12,287 bases of DNA from an uncultured Bacteroidales bacterium (GTDB lineage Bacteria; Bacteroidota; Bacteroidia; Bacteroidales; P3): the NCBI GenBank assembly GCA_937906975.1, contig CALCUN010000078.1, positions 1 to 12,287 of the forward strand. Reading direction: 5' to 3'. A program made the position numbers and the translations under genes. Shown in pieces: positions 1 to 6,933 of the stretch; within the stretch, counting starts at the first letter, position 1, and every line of letters begins with the position of its first letter. The notes beneath the pieces are model-generated. The model searched no databases, was not told the origin of the DNA, and worked only from the letters and a program-made list of their open reading frames with translations.

Positions 1-214
1 CGTCTGGCGACAACAACTGCTTAAATAAAATTAGCTTTGCATCTAAATAATCTTCAAATGTTTTATGATAATCTAAATGATCTCTTGTCAAATTTGTAAA
101 AATAACGACATCTAATCTCATGCCCATGAGTCTTTTATTTTTGATTCCTTCACTTGACGCTTCCATAATAATATATCTAATTTTTTGTTGTTTTGCTTTT
201 AAAAATATGTGGTT
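1..214 (-). pseudogene. Fragment of a second MurE-type ligase (central domain)
   Basis: The minus strand is open from 214 to the window edge after a TAA at 217-215. It reads IRYIIMEASSEGIKNKR, then VVIFTNLTRDHLDYHKT, then EDYLDAK and LFKQLLSPD. This matches the Mur-ligase central domain, equivalent to residues 175-230 of the full MurE in this window (MEVSSHAV and NITHDHLDYHKT). It differs from that copy: MEASSEG replaces MEVSSHA, and TNLTRDHL replaces SNITHDHL, so it is a different ligase and not a simple duplicate. The P-loop and the N-terminal domain are missing: where they should lie is glycosidase sequence. The gene may continue to the left beyond the window. It could be a true pseudogene piece or the tail of a chimeric join. 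Confidence 0.7.
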
Positions 215-228
215 TTATGTTGTTTTCG

Positions 229-840
229 TCAAAAAGAGTATGGAAGGTCTGTATCAGTTGTTTTATTGCCATGATGGATATTGCTTTGAAAATTCATGAT
301 AGATTTTATCGCAGGAATGGAAAATGCGTGGTATGTTGTCAAAATGGCAGAATCTAAAAGTATTATAGTGAAACACGAAAAAGATTTATCACTTAAATTT
401 TCAAGCTCAATTCTGAATGACTTGAAATAGGGCATTTCAAAGTAGCAGTTAAGCCCTCTTTTGGGGTTCACACACATAGCAAGACTGCTTAATTGGCGGT
501 ATTCGAGATAATCCGCGTTGCAGAAGAAATCGGAAAGCGGCACCTCGACAGCGGGGTTTTCGCTGCCGTCGAACCAGATGCGGAGTATAAGCAATCTGCC
601 TGCGGCGGCGCTGTCGGTCATCCAGATATGCTTTATCGCGCCCTGCCCCTTAACGTCCGCAAGAACGGTTTTTGTGTTGGGCTGCAGAACGAGATAGGGG
701 TTCACCCTCCAGCCTTGTCCAAGCTCGCGCGAGGCGTAGGATGCGCTGCCAACCGTCGCCATACCGCCCTTTCCCTTCTCTCCGGTAAGATTTTCGGGAG
801 TTACAGAAAAGGTGCGAATATTCTTTTGGTGGTGAGAGAA
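229..840 (-). pseudogene. Fragment of a DUF2961 / GH172 glycoside hydrolase
   Basis: DUF2961 proteins (glycoside hydrolase family 172) act on fructofuranose- or arabinofuranose-type glycans; full-length members are about 350 residues or more. The recognisable N-terminal part runs from about 822 to 380: RTFSVTPENLTGEKGKGG, then MATVGSASYASRELGQGW (ATG at 762), VLADVKGQGAIKHIWMTD, LRIWFDGSENPAVEVPLSDFF, GLNCYFEMPYFKSFRIELENLSD. After LSDK the expected 'YFHA' region is not readable in this frame; the reading continues in non-family sequence to a stop at 229-231. The recognisable sequence begins upstream of the ATG, so that ATG is internal. By direct count, 541-660 has 73 of 120 G+C, far above the operon (13 of 60 at 1261-1320). 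It is foreign to the dcw cluster and broken at both ends. A DUF2961 identity is well supported; substrate is unknown. Confidence 0.75.
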
Positions 841-842
841 TT

Positions 843-1481
843 TAACATTTCTATTCCTCCAAATTTAATAACATAATCACCAACTTTTGGCAATAGCTCA
901 TAATTTGATTTTTTATCGTAATAAATTTGATCTATTTGATTAAAAAGCACACTATCTTCTCTTAGTTTTGAAGTAAGTATGTATGTGTTATATATTATAG
1001 GTGTTCGACTTGAATCTATTTTTGTTATTCCTTTTAAAGTTTCTTTTATATCTCCGTTTACTATTAGAACATTTGCTGACTTACGCTTTAGGATATTACA
1101 AACATTACCTTCTTCATCTATGTAATATTGTTCTCCTTTATTGTTTATTACTCTTAATATTGGATTGTTTTGCGTAATTGATATTTTCAAAGTTCCAAGT
1201 AAGTCTAAATACACATCAACAGAATAGACAAAATTCTTTTTTCTTAAAAATTCTTCTATTGTTTCTATTTCTATTTCTTTTCTTTTGTATTTAGTAAAGT
1301 CTCCAAATTTTTTATTTAGCGTAACATAAACTTGTTCTTTTGTTATAAGTTGATCTGCTCCTTTATAAATCATCTCAACTTCAACTTTTGAGACACTTAA
1401 ATTCTTCATTGTAATATTTGTTACAATGATTAGTAAAAGTACCCCTAATATTATCAAGATAAATTTTATTTTTTTATTCAT
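843..1481 (-). pseudogene. ftsQ: FtsQ, cell-division protein, C-terminus replaced at a junction
   Basis: FtsQ is a bitopic division protein that links FtsL and its partner to the divisome. One membrane segment lies at about residues 6-25 (IKFILIILGVLLLIIVTNIT). A POTRA-like region follows (about 30-110, with YKGADQLITKEQVY and a VYLDLLGTLKISI strand pair), then the beta domain up to KVGDYVIKFGGIE (about 199-211). The frame continues for 15 more codons to a stop at 801, but these read the GC-rich glycosidase fragment in a wrong frame and are not FtsQ. The usual C-terminal helix/strand of some 25 or more residues (the ID.KF.KL..FY-type stretch) is missing. FtsQ-like sequence ends near 843-850. 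The start overlaps murC by eight bases. ftsA should follow and does not. Either the gene is truly truncated or the contig is chimeric here. Confidence 0.85.
846..860 (-). promoter_or_regulatory. Shine-Dalgarno-like site and ATG at the ftsQ break
   Basis: The coding strand reads ggaggaatagaaatg, a strong ribosome-binding site seven bases before an ATG at 848-846. Other start sites in the operon have A/T-rich leaders without such a site, as usual for Bacteroidetes. The same bases also read F-G-G-I-E in the ftsQ frame, so this may be chance. If real, it would be the start of the glycosidase gene that follows, but that ATG is in a different frame from the recognisable glycosidase sequence (from about 822), so one indel would be required. 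Confidence 0.35.
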
Positions 1482-2826
1482 CTTCTGTTAGTAATTGCAT
1501 TATAGGTTCAACTAATTGATCTATATCTCCTGCTCCAAGAGTTACTAATAGTTGTGGTTGTAAAGCCGATAGTAATGGTAGTAATTGTTCTTTTGTTACA
1601 TGGTATTTATCCATTTTATTTATTTTATGCAAAATCGTTTTAGAAGTTATTCCTGGTATAGGTTCTTCTCTGGCAGGATAGATTGGCAATAATATTATAT
1701 CATCTAAATTTTCCAATGCTTTTGCAAATTCATCTGCAAAGTCTTTTGTTCTTGAATAAAGATGAGGTTGGAAAATTCCACATATACGTTTATTTGGATA
1801 TAAGTGTTTTAAAGAATTTATAGTTGCATCTATTTCTTCTGGATGATGTGCATAATCATCATAGAAGATAGTATCTGTTGTTTTTAGTTTTAAATCAAAA
1901 CGGCGTTTCATTCCTTTGAATGATTTTAACGCAGCTCTTAATTCATATTCGTTTACTCCAAGTTTTAATGCTATTGATAATGCGAGTACAGCATTTTCAA
2001 TATTATGAATACCAGGATAAGTCATTTGCATATCATAGTATATCTTTTCTGGAGTATGGTAATCAAAATAATAACTTCCATTGCTTACTCTCACATTCCA
2101 AACATAATAATCCGATTCTATATCTGTTAAAGAATAGGTTTGTGATTTTATTTCTTTATTTGTTTCTACAGACAATCCTTTTTTAAGAAATATTTGTCCT
2201 TTTTCTTTGGTTTGATTTACGAATTGTGTGAAAGCTTTTTCTAATTCACTTTTATTTTCATATATATCTAAGTGATCAGCAGAAATAGAGGTTATTGCTG
2301 ATATGTATGGCGTTAGTTGTAAAAATGATCTATCATATTCATCTGCTTCTACAACAACATAGTCTGAATTTTCATTACATAACATATTAGTAGAATAGTT
2401 ATTTGCTATTCCTCCTAAAAAAGCAGAGCAACCTATTTTACTATTGTGTAATAAATGTGCAAGTAATCCTGAGGTCGTAGTCTTTCCGTGAGTACCAGAT
2501 ATTGCTATAACTTTTTTATCCTTTATTATTTCGGATAAAGCCAAAGCTCTTTTCTCTAATCTTATACCCTTTTCAACAACAGCCTGTAATATTTTATTAT
2601 CATTTGGTATAGCAGGAGTATATATTACCAAATCAATAGTCTCTGGTAAATGTATTGGATTATCTTCGTAAGTAATATCCATTCCCTCCTCTTCAAGAAG
2701 AATTGACAATTGTGTACGAGTTCTGTCATATCCATAAACCTTATGCCCATTATTATTCAAATAACGAGCAATAGCACTCATACCTATACCACCTATTCCT
2801 ATAAAATAATACGTCTTTAACCTCAT
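1474..2826 (-). CDS. murC: MurC, UDP-N-acetylmuramate--L-alanine ligase
   Basis: MurC is the cytoplasmic ligase that adds the first stem-peptide residue, L-Ala, to UDP-MurNAc. The 450 residues are full length. The N-terminal UDP-binding motif FIGIGGIGMSAIA spans 8-20. The central ATPase shows ISGTHGKTTT (109-118), VVVEADEYDRSF (157-168) and SADHLDIY (182-189). The C-terminal domain shows YDDYAHHPEEI (322-332), FQPHLYSRT (352-360) and GAGDID (431-436). HGKTTT and YAHHP separate MurC from MurD and MurE. It overlaps murG by four bases at its start and ftsQ by eight at its end. No missing or altered key residue was seen. Confidence 0.97.
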   Translation of the reverse strand: MRLKTYYFIGIGGIGMSAIARYLNNNGHKVYGYDRTRTQLSILLEEEGMDITYEDNPIHLPETIDLVIYTPAIPNDNKILQAVVEKGIRLEKRALALSEIIKDKKVIAISGTHGKTTTSGLLAHLLHNSKIGCSAFLGGIANNYSTNMLCNENSDYVVVEADEYDRSFLQLTPYISAITSISADHLDIYENKSELEKAFTQFVNQTKEKGQIFLKKGLSVETNKEIKSQTYSLTDIESDYYVWNVRVSNGSYYFDYHTPEKIYYDMQMTYPGIHNIENAVLALSIALKLGVNEYELRAALKSFKGMKRRFDLKLKTTDTIFYDDYAHHPEEIDATINSLKHLYPNKRICGIFQPHLYSRTKDFADEFAKALENLDDIILLPIYPAREEPIPGITSKTILHKINKMDKYHVTKEQLLPLLSALQPQLLVTLGAGDIDQLVEPIMQLLTEDE

Positions 2827-3929
2827 TTATTAAGTATAATTTCTATTTGTTCAACTATTCTTTTATCAGCATCTCTTATTCCTAGTTTTATAATATTTGC
2901 TGACATTTCTTCTCTCATGGCTTGATTATTTATCAACTTATCCAACTCTCCAATAAGTTTTTCTCTCGATTCAATATCCTTTACCATTATAGCGGCAGAT
3001 TTTGAAACAAGTGCATTTGCATTTTTAGTTTGATGATCTTCCGATACATTTGGAGATGGAACTAAAATACAAGGTTTTCCAACTATACATAGTTCTGAAA
3101 TAGCAATTGCTCCTGCTCTTGAAATTATAACATCAGCCAAAGAATATGCTTGCTCCATTTCATATATAAATTCATAAACCTTAATATTAGGAGTATTTAG
3201 CTGTGCAACTCTTTCCTTTGCTTTTTCAAAGAACCATTTACCTGTTTGCCATATTAGTTGAATATCATTTTTTATAAAATAATCAAGATTATTTATTATG
3301 CTTTCATTTATAGTTAATGCACCTAAACTTCCTCCTACAACTAACACAACTGGTTTGTCTGCAACAACATTAAATGTTGAAAAAGCTTTGGTTTTAATCT
3401 CTGCTATATTCTCTTCTAAAAGAGATATGTTTTGACGAATAGGATTTCCTGTAAATACTATTTTATTTGTAGGAAACCATCTCTCCATATTCTCATAGGC
3501 AACACATATCCTGTTTACTCCGTCCGCCAAAATCTTATTTGTTACCCCAGGATAAGAGTTTTGCTCTTGTATAAGCGTAGGTATTTTTTGAGAAACTGCA
3601 GAGCGTAATATTGGCCCTGAAGCATATCCTCCTACTCCTATAACTATATCTGGTGAAAAGCTTTTAATTATTTTTTTCGCTTTCATCATAGATGATAACA
3701 ACTTAAATGGAAACGAAAAATTCTTCCATAACTTTTTTCTTTGAAAGCCAGCAACAGGCAAACCAACTATTTGGTAACCTGCTTGTGGAACTTTCTGCAT
3801 TTCCATCTTTCCTTTCGCACCAACAAACAATATTTCTGCATCTTGATGTTTACTCTTCAACGCATTCGCTATTGATATTGCAGGGAAAATATGTCCTCCT
3901 GTTCCTCCTCCACTTATTATCACCTTCAT
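2823..3929 (-). CDS. murG: MurG, lipid II-forming GlcNAc transferase
   Basis: MurG is a membrane-associated GT-B enzyme that transfers GlcNAc from UDP-GlcNAc to lipid I. The 368 residues carry the N-domain glycine loop SGGGTGGHIFPA (6-17), VGGYASGP (99-106), QEQNSYPGVTNKIL (121-134; Q replaces the proteobacterial H of HEQN, as is common in Bacteroidetes), GNPIR (161-165), the second glycine loop GGSLGA (199-204), ISRAGAIAISEL (269-280) and PSPNVSEDHQTKNA (291-304), which binds the nucleotide sugar. Length and motif spacing are normal. Both ends overlap neighbours by four bases (ATGA) with ftsW upstream and murC downstream, which is the hallmark of coupled translation. Confidence 0.97.
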   Translation of the reverse strand: MKVIISGGGTGGHIFPAISIANALKSKHQDAEILFVGAKGKMEMQKVPQAGYQIVGLPVAGFQRKKLWKNFSFPFKLLSSMMKAKKIIKSFSPDIVIGVGGYASGPILRSAVSQKIPTLIQEQNSYPGVTNKILADGVNRICVAYENMERWFPTNKIVFTGNPIRQNISLLEENIAEIKTKAFSTFNVVADKPVVLVVGGSLGALTINESIINNLDYFIKNDIQLIWQTGKWFFEKAKERVAQLNTPNIKVYEFIYEMEQAYSLADVIISRAGAIAISELCIVGKPCILVPSPNVSEDHQTKNANALVSKSAAIMVKDIESREKLIGELDKLINNQAMREEMSANIIKLGIRDADKRIVEQIEIILNK

Positions 3930-5119
3930 AACTCTTGTGTATTTATATTATCTATTTGTGAATTTTCTTCTTTATTTTCTATTATTTTTTTCTTTTTAGT
4001 CTTTTCTGTTTCCGCACTTATATTAAGAATTATTCCTAACGCAAAACTACTAATAAGGAATGATGTCCCTCCATAACTTATAAAAGGTAGAGTTTGTCCT
4101 GTAACAGGCATACCACCAATAGCAACGAACATATTTACGAGTGCTTGTATTATAATAACAAACGATATACCTGCCGATAGATAACTACCAAATATACCGT
4201 TAGACTCTCTTGAGACCCTTATGCACCTATAAAACAAAACGAAATATGCTAACAAAACGATTATACACATAATGATTCCACCTTCTTCTAATATGACAGC
4301 AAAAATGAAATCGTTATGAGATTCACTCAAAAAACGTCCTTCAACAGTATTACCTATACCAAGCCCTGTTACTCCTCCAGTTGCGATAGCCATTATTGCA
4401 GAATTCATTTGATTATACTCGTTCGGATCATTATTAACAAAGTTATCTATTCTACTAACCCATGTTGCGTTTCTACCAATTTCCACACCCGCATAATGCA
4501 ATCCAAAAACACCTATAAGCAAAACTATGCCAAAAACAATAATCATTAGTATTTGTTTTAGTTTTGCTCCTGCAATAAATATCAATGTAAAACAAGCTAA
4601 GAAAACAATTGCAGCTGTCGAAAAATTTTCTGGAAAAATTAATCCACAAATAAGAAAAATTTTGAACATAAGTTTCCAAAACTCGTCTTTTTGCTTAATC
4701 TTATCTCGCAAAGACTCTAATTCCGAAGCTACATATACTATAAGAACATATTTTACTATCTCTGAGGGTTGGAATTGTCCTAAACCCGGTATCACTAACC
4801 AACGATTAGCATCTTTTCCCCATATTCCACCAATCACTAATGTAAAAAACAATAATGCTGCCGAAAACCAATAAATCAACGACAATCCCCTTGCATAATT
4901 AACATACCTTATTTTATGCACAAGATAAACCACCGCAATACCAAGACATATTATAAAAGTTTGTTTTAAAAACATAGTTACAATATCTCCGTTTGTACGA
5001 TAGACACTCTTTCCTATACTGCTAAAAACAAATATTAGAGATAAGACAGATAGTATTAAATACACTATCCATATTACTTTATCGCCTTTTATTTGTGGTT
5101 TACCTAATTTCATTCTCAT
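3926..5119 (-). CDS. ftsW: FtsW, septal SEDS-family peptidoglycan glycosyltransferase
   Basis: FtsW is the polytopic SEDS enzyme that polymerises lipid II at the septum in complex with FtsI. The 397-residue product has about ten hydrophobic segments, the first at about 14-33. SEDS landmarks are RWLVIPGLGQFQPSE (106-120) leading into IVKYVLIVY, the periplasmic-loop motif with GLGIGNTVEGRFLSESHNDF and the following EEGG, and the final ISYGGTSFLISSFALGIILN. The tail after the last membrane segment is charged (ETEKTKKKK onward). I use the ATG at 5119; an ATG two codons later (5113) is equally possible. It starts three bases after the murD remnant, and its stop overlaps the murG start as ATGA, so translational coupling is likely. 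Confidence 0.96.
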   Translation of the reverse strand: MRMKLGKPQIKGDKVIWIVYLILSVLSLIFVFSSIGKSVYRTNGDIVTMFLKQTFIICLGIAVVYLVHKIRYVNYARGLSLIYWFSAALLFFTLVIGGIWGKDANRWLVIPGLGQFQPSEIVKYVLIVYVASELESLRDKIKQKDEFWKLMFKIFLICGLIFPENFSTAAIVFLACFTLIFIAGAKLKQILMIIVFGIVLLIGVFGLHYAGVEIGRNATWVSRIDNFVNNDPNEYNQMNSAIMAIATGGVTGLGIGNTVEGRFLSESHNDFIFAVILEEGGIIMCIIVLLAYFVLFYRCIRVSRESNGIFGSYLSAGISFVIIIQALVNMFVAIGGMPVTGQTLPFISYGGTSFLISSFALGIILNISAETEKTKKKKIIENKEENSQIDNINTQEL

Positions 5120-5122
5120 TTA

Positions 5123-5656
5123 CTATAATTCATTTACCAATTGCAAAAATCTATTTGCATTGTTTTCAATATTTTCTTCACTACCATTTGCAGGAGAATA
5201 GACAACAACATCTGGTTCGTTAGCAAAATAATATGCCATCTTTACCGCCTCTGACAAATTGTTTACTTGAATTAAATTTGTCAATCCATTAAAGGTTTTA
5301 GATATTTTATTATCATTTCCTCCTACCGCAATCAAAGTATGAACCTTTTCTTTTACAGAATTAGCTAAAGATACGAAATTTTCATTCTTATCCTCTATTT
5401 CAAGAATCCATATAATCGGATTTCCAATTGTCTCAAATGTAAACCAAGTAGCATTAGGATTTATACTTTTTGAGTCATCAATATAGTTTACTCCTTTTAT
5501 ATTGGCTACGACTTGCCTTTTATGTTTAGCATTTTCTTTACTTGCAAACATACTTTTTAAAGTTTCATTTCTTAGACGAGAAACTTCTGAATATTGTCTT
5601 CCTGCCAAAGTTGAATATATAGTTCTTCCTTGTGTTGCCAACTTATCGATAGTCAT
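5123..5656 (-). CDS. MurD remnant: isolated, degenerate C-terminal domain
   Basis: The product occupies the murD slot but has only 177 residues, against about 440 in the family. It aligns with the end of the central domain (MTIDKLATQGR resembles the 'I..LAL.G.HN' helix) and the whole C-terminal domain: GVNYIDDSKSIN (55-66, family 'N/DDSKATN'), WILEIEDKN (83-91, family 'WILGG.DKG'), AVKMAYYF (137-144) and VVYSPANGS (151-159, family 'SPACAS'). The UDP-binding domain and the ATPase P-loop domain are absent. Remaining sites are altered: the family HRxE reads HKRQ (45-48), the T of SKATN is I, SPACAS is SPANGS, the aromatic residue just after it is N, and the RG..F box near the end is gone. It cannot be a MurD ligase by itself. 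Yet it has no internal stop, begins one base after mraY and ends three bases before ftsW. It may be a deletion remnant, a repurposed domain or a collapsed assembly; a full MurD must exist elsewhere unless the last applies. Confidence 0.8.
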   Translation of the reverse strand: MTIDKLATQGRTIYSTLAGRQYSEVSRLRNETLKSMFASKENAKHKRQVVANIKGVNYIDDSKSINPNATWFTFETIGNPIIWILEIEDKNENFVSLANSVKEKVHTLIAVGGNDNKISKTFNGLTNLIQVNNLSEAVKMAYYFANEPDVVVYSPANGSEENIENNANRFLQLVNEL

Positions 5657-5657
5657 T

Positions 5658-6911
5658 TTATCTTAATTTAAGTGTTACTATTGTGGTTACTGCTAAAATT
5701 ATAGAAATTATAAAGAATCTTTGTACTATTTTTTGTTCAGGATAACCCTTCTTTTGATAATGATGATGAAGTGGAGACATAAGGAATATACGTCTTCCTT
5801 CTCCATATTTCTTCTTTGTGTATTTGAAGTAAGAAACCTGCATTACAACTGAAAGATTTTCTACTATGAAAACGCCACATAGAATTGGTATTAACAACTC
5901 TTTTCTTATCAAAATCGCAAATACTGCAATTATTCCACCTATTGCCAATGAACCTGTATCGCCCATAAAAATTTGAGCTGGGTGAGTATTGTACCAAAGA
6001 AAGCCCATAGTCGCTCCAACAAATGCAGCAATAAAAATTGTCAATTCCCCAACATTCGGGATATACATTATATTAAGGTAATTGGCAAAGATTATATTTC
6101 CCGACACCCAAGCAAGAATTGCTAAACAAGCTCCAATGATAGCAGAGGTACCCGTGGCAAGTCCATCTATACCATCGGTAAGATTTGCTCCGTTAGAAAT
6201 TGCCGTTATAAAGAATATCACAATAGGAATGAATATTAACCAAGCATAATCTTTATAATCATCGCCTATCCACTTTATTAACCAACTATAATCAAACTCA
6301 TTATTTTTTACAAATGGTATTGTAGTTTTAGTAGAGCGTGAAGATTCTTCTTGAAACTCCACTTTGGCTTGCTCATATTGCGATTTGTCTTGTAAATTAT
6401 GTTCTTTTGAATATTGAGCTATTTCAGTTTTTTCTTTTATTGTTATATCTGGGTGGAAATACATCATGCAACCAACCACAATTCCTAAAACAACTTGTCC
6501 TACAACTTTGAGTTTTCCACTTAATCCTGCTTTATTTTTTCTAAAAACCTTAATATAATCATCTATAAAGCCCAATGCTCCTAACCAAACAGTTGTTATC
6601 AACATTATTATTACATAAATATTATCCAATTTAGCAAATAATAATGTTGGTATAAGAATTGCTGCCAATATTATAAGACCTCCCATTGTTGGTGTACCTT
6701 CTTTTGCTTTTTGGCCTTCTAATCCTAAATCTCTTACTGTTTCTCCAACTTGTTTTCTTCGTAAAAAGTTTATTAACTTCTTACCAAAAACTATTGTAAT
6801 AAGTAAAGAAGTTATCACAGCACCAGCAGCACGAAAGGAAATGTACTGAAACACTCCTGCTCCTGGGAAATCAAAACTCGAATCTAACCAATCGAATAAA
6901 TAATACAACAT
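5658..6911 (-). CDS. mraY: MraY, phospho-MurNAc-pentapeptide-transferase
   Basis: This polytopic inner-membrane enzyme moves phospho-MurNAc-pentapeptide from UDP to undecaprenyl phosphate, giving lipid I. Family landmarks are all present: EGTPTMGG (71-78), the Asp pair in GFIDDYIK (114-121), [12 protein letters not shown] (243-254), FMGDTGS (315-321) and HHHYQKKG (382-389), with around ten hydrophobic segments. At 417 residues it is longer than the usual 320-360. The extra length is mostly a hydrophilic insertion at about 155-220, rich in E, K and Q and ending in [15 protein letters not shown], which is typical of Bacteroidetes MraY. The C-terminus is intact, and its TAA is separated by one base from the ATG of the shortened murD. 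Confidence 0.97.
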   Translation of the reverse strand: MLYYLFDWLDSSFDFPGAGVFQYISFRAAGAVITSLLITIVFGKKLINFLRRKQVGETVRDLGLEGQKAKEGTPTMGGLIILAAILIPTLLFAKLDNIYVIIMLITTVWLGALGFIDDYIKVFRKNKAGLSGKLKVVGQVVLGIVVGCMMYFHPDITIKEKTEIAQYSKEHNLQDKSQYEQAKVEFQEESSRSTKTTIPFVKNNEFDYSWLIKWIGDDYKDYAWLIFIPIVIFFITAISNGANLTDGIDGLATGTSAIIGACLAILAWVSGNIIFANYLNIMYIPNVGELTIFIAAFVGATMGFLWYNTHPAQIFMGDTGSLAIGGIIAVFAILIRKELLIPILCGVFIVENLSVVMQVSYFKYTKKKYGEGRRIFLMSPLHHHYQKKGYPEQKIVQRFFIISIILAVTTIVTLKLR

Positions 6912-6933
6912 AATATTTTATCTTTTTTTACTA

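Noticed and set aside
493..876. Plus-strand open frame of 127 codons over the GC-rich island
   Set aside because: It is antisense to the recognisable DUF2961 sequence; GC-rich DNA has few stops, and the plus-strand protein matches no family I know.
5737..5997. Minus-strand 86-codon frame inside mraY
   Set aside because: It overlaps the conserved FMGDTGS to HHHYQKKG part of MraY in another frame and has no family resemblance.
5657..6500. Missing N-terminal part of MurD hidden in another frame upstream
   Set aside because: This stretch is fully occupied by an intact MraY C-terminal half, and no P-loop or UDP-binding motif is seen in other frames.
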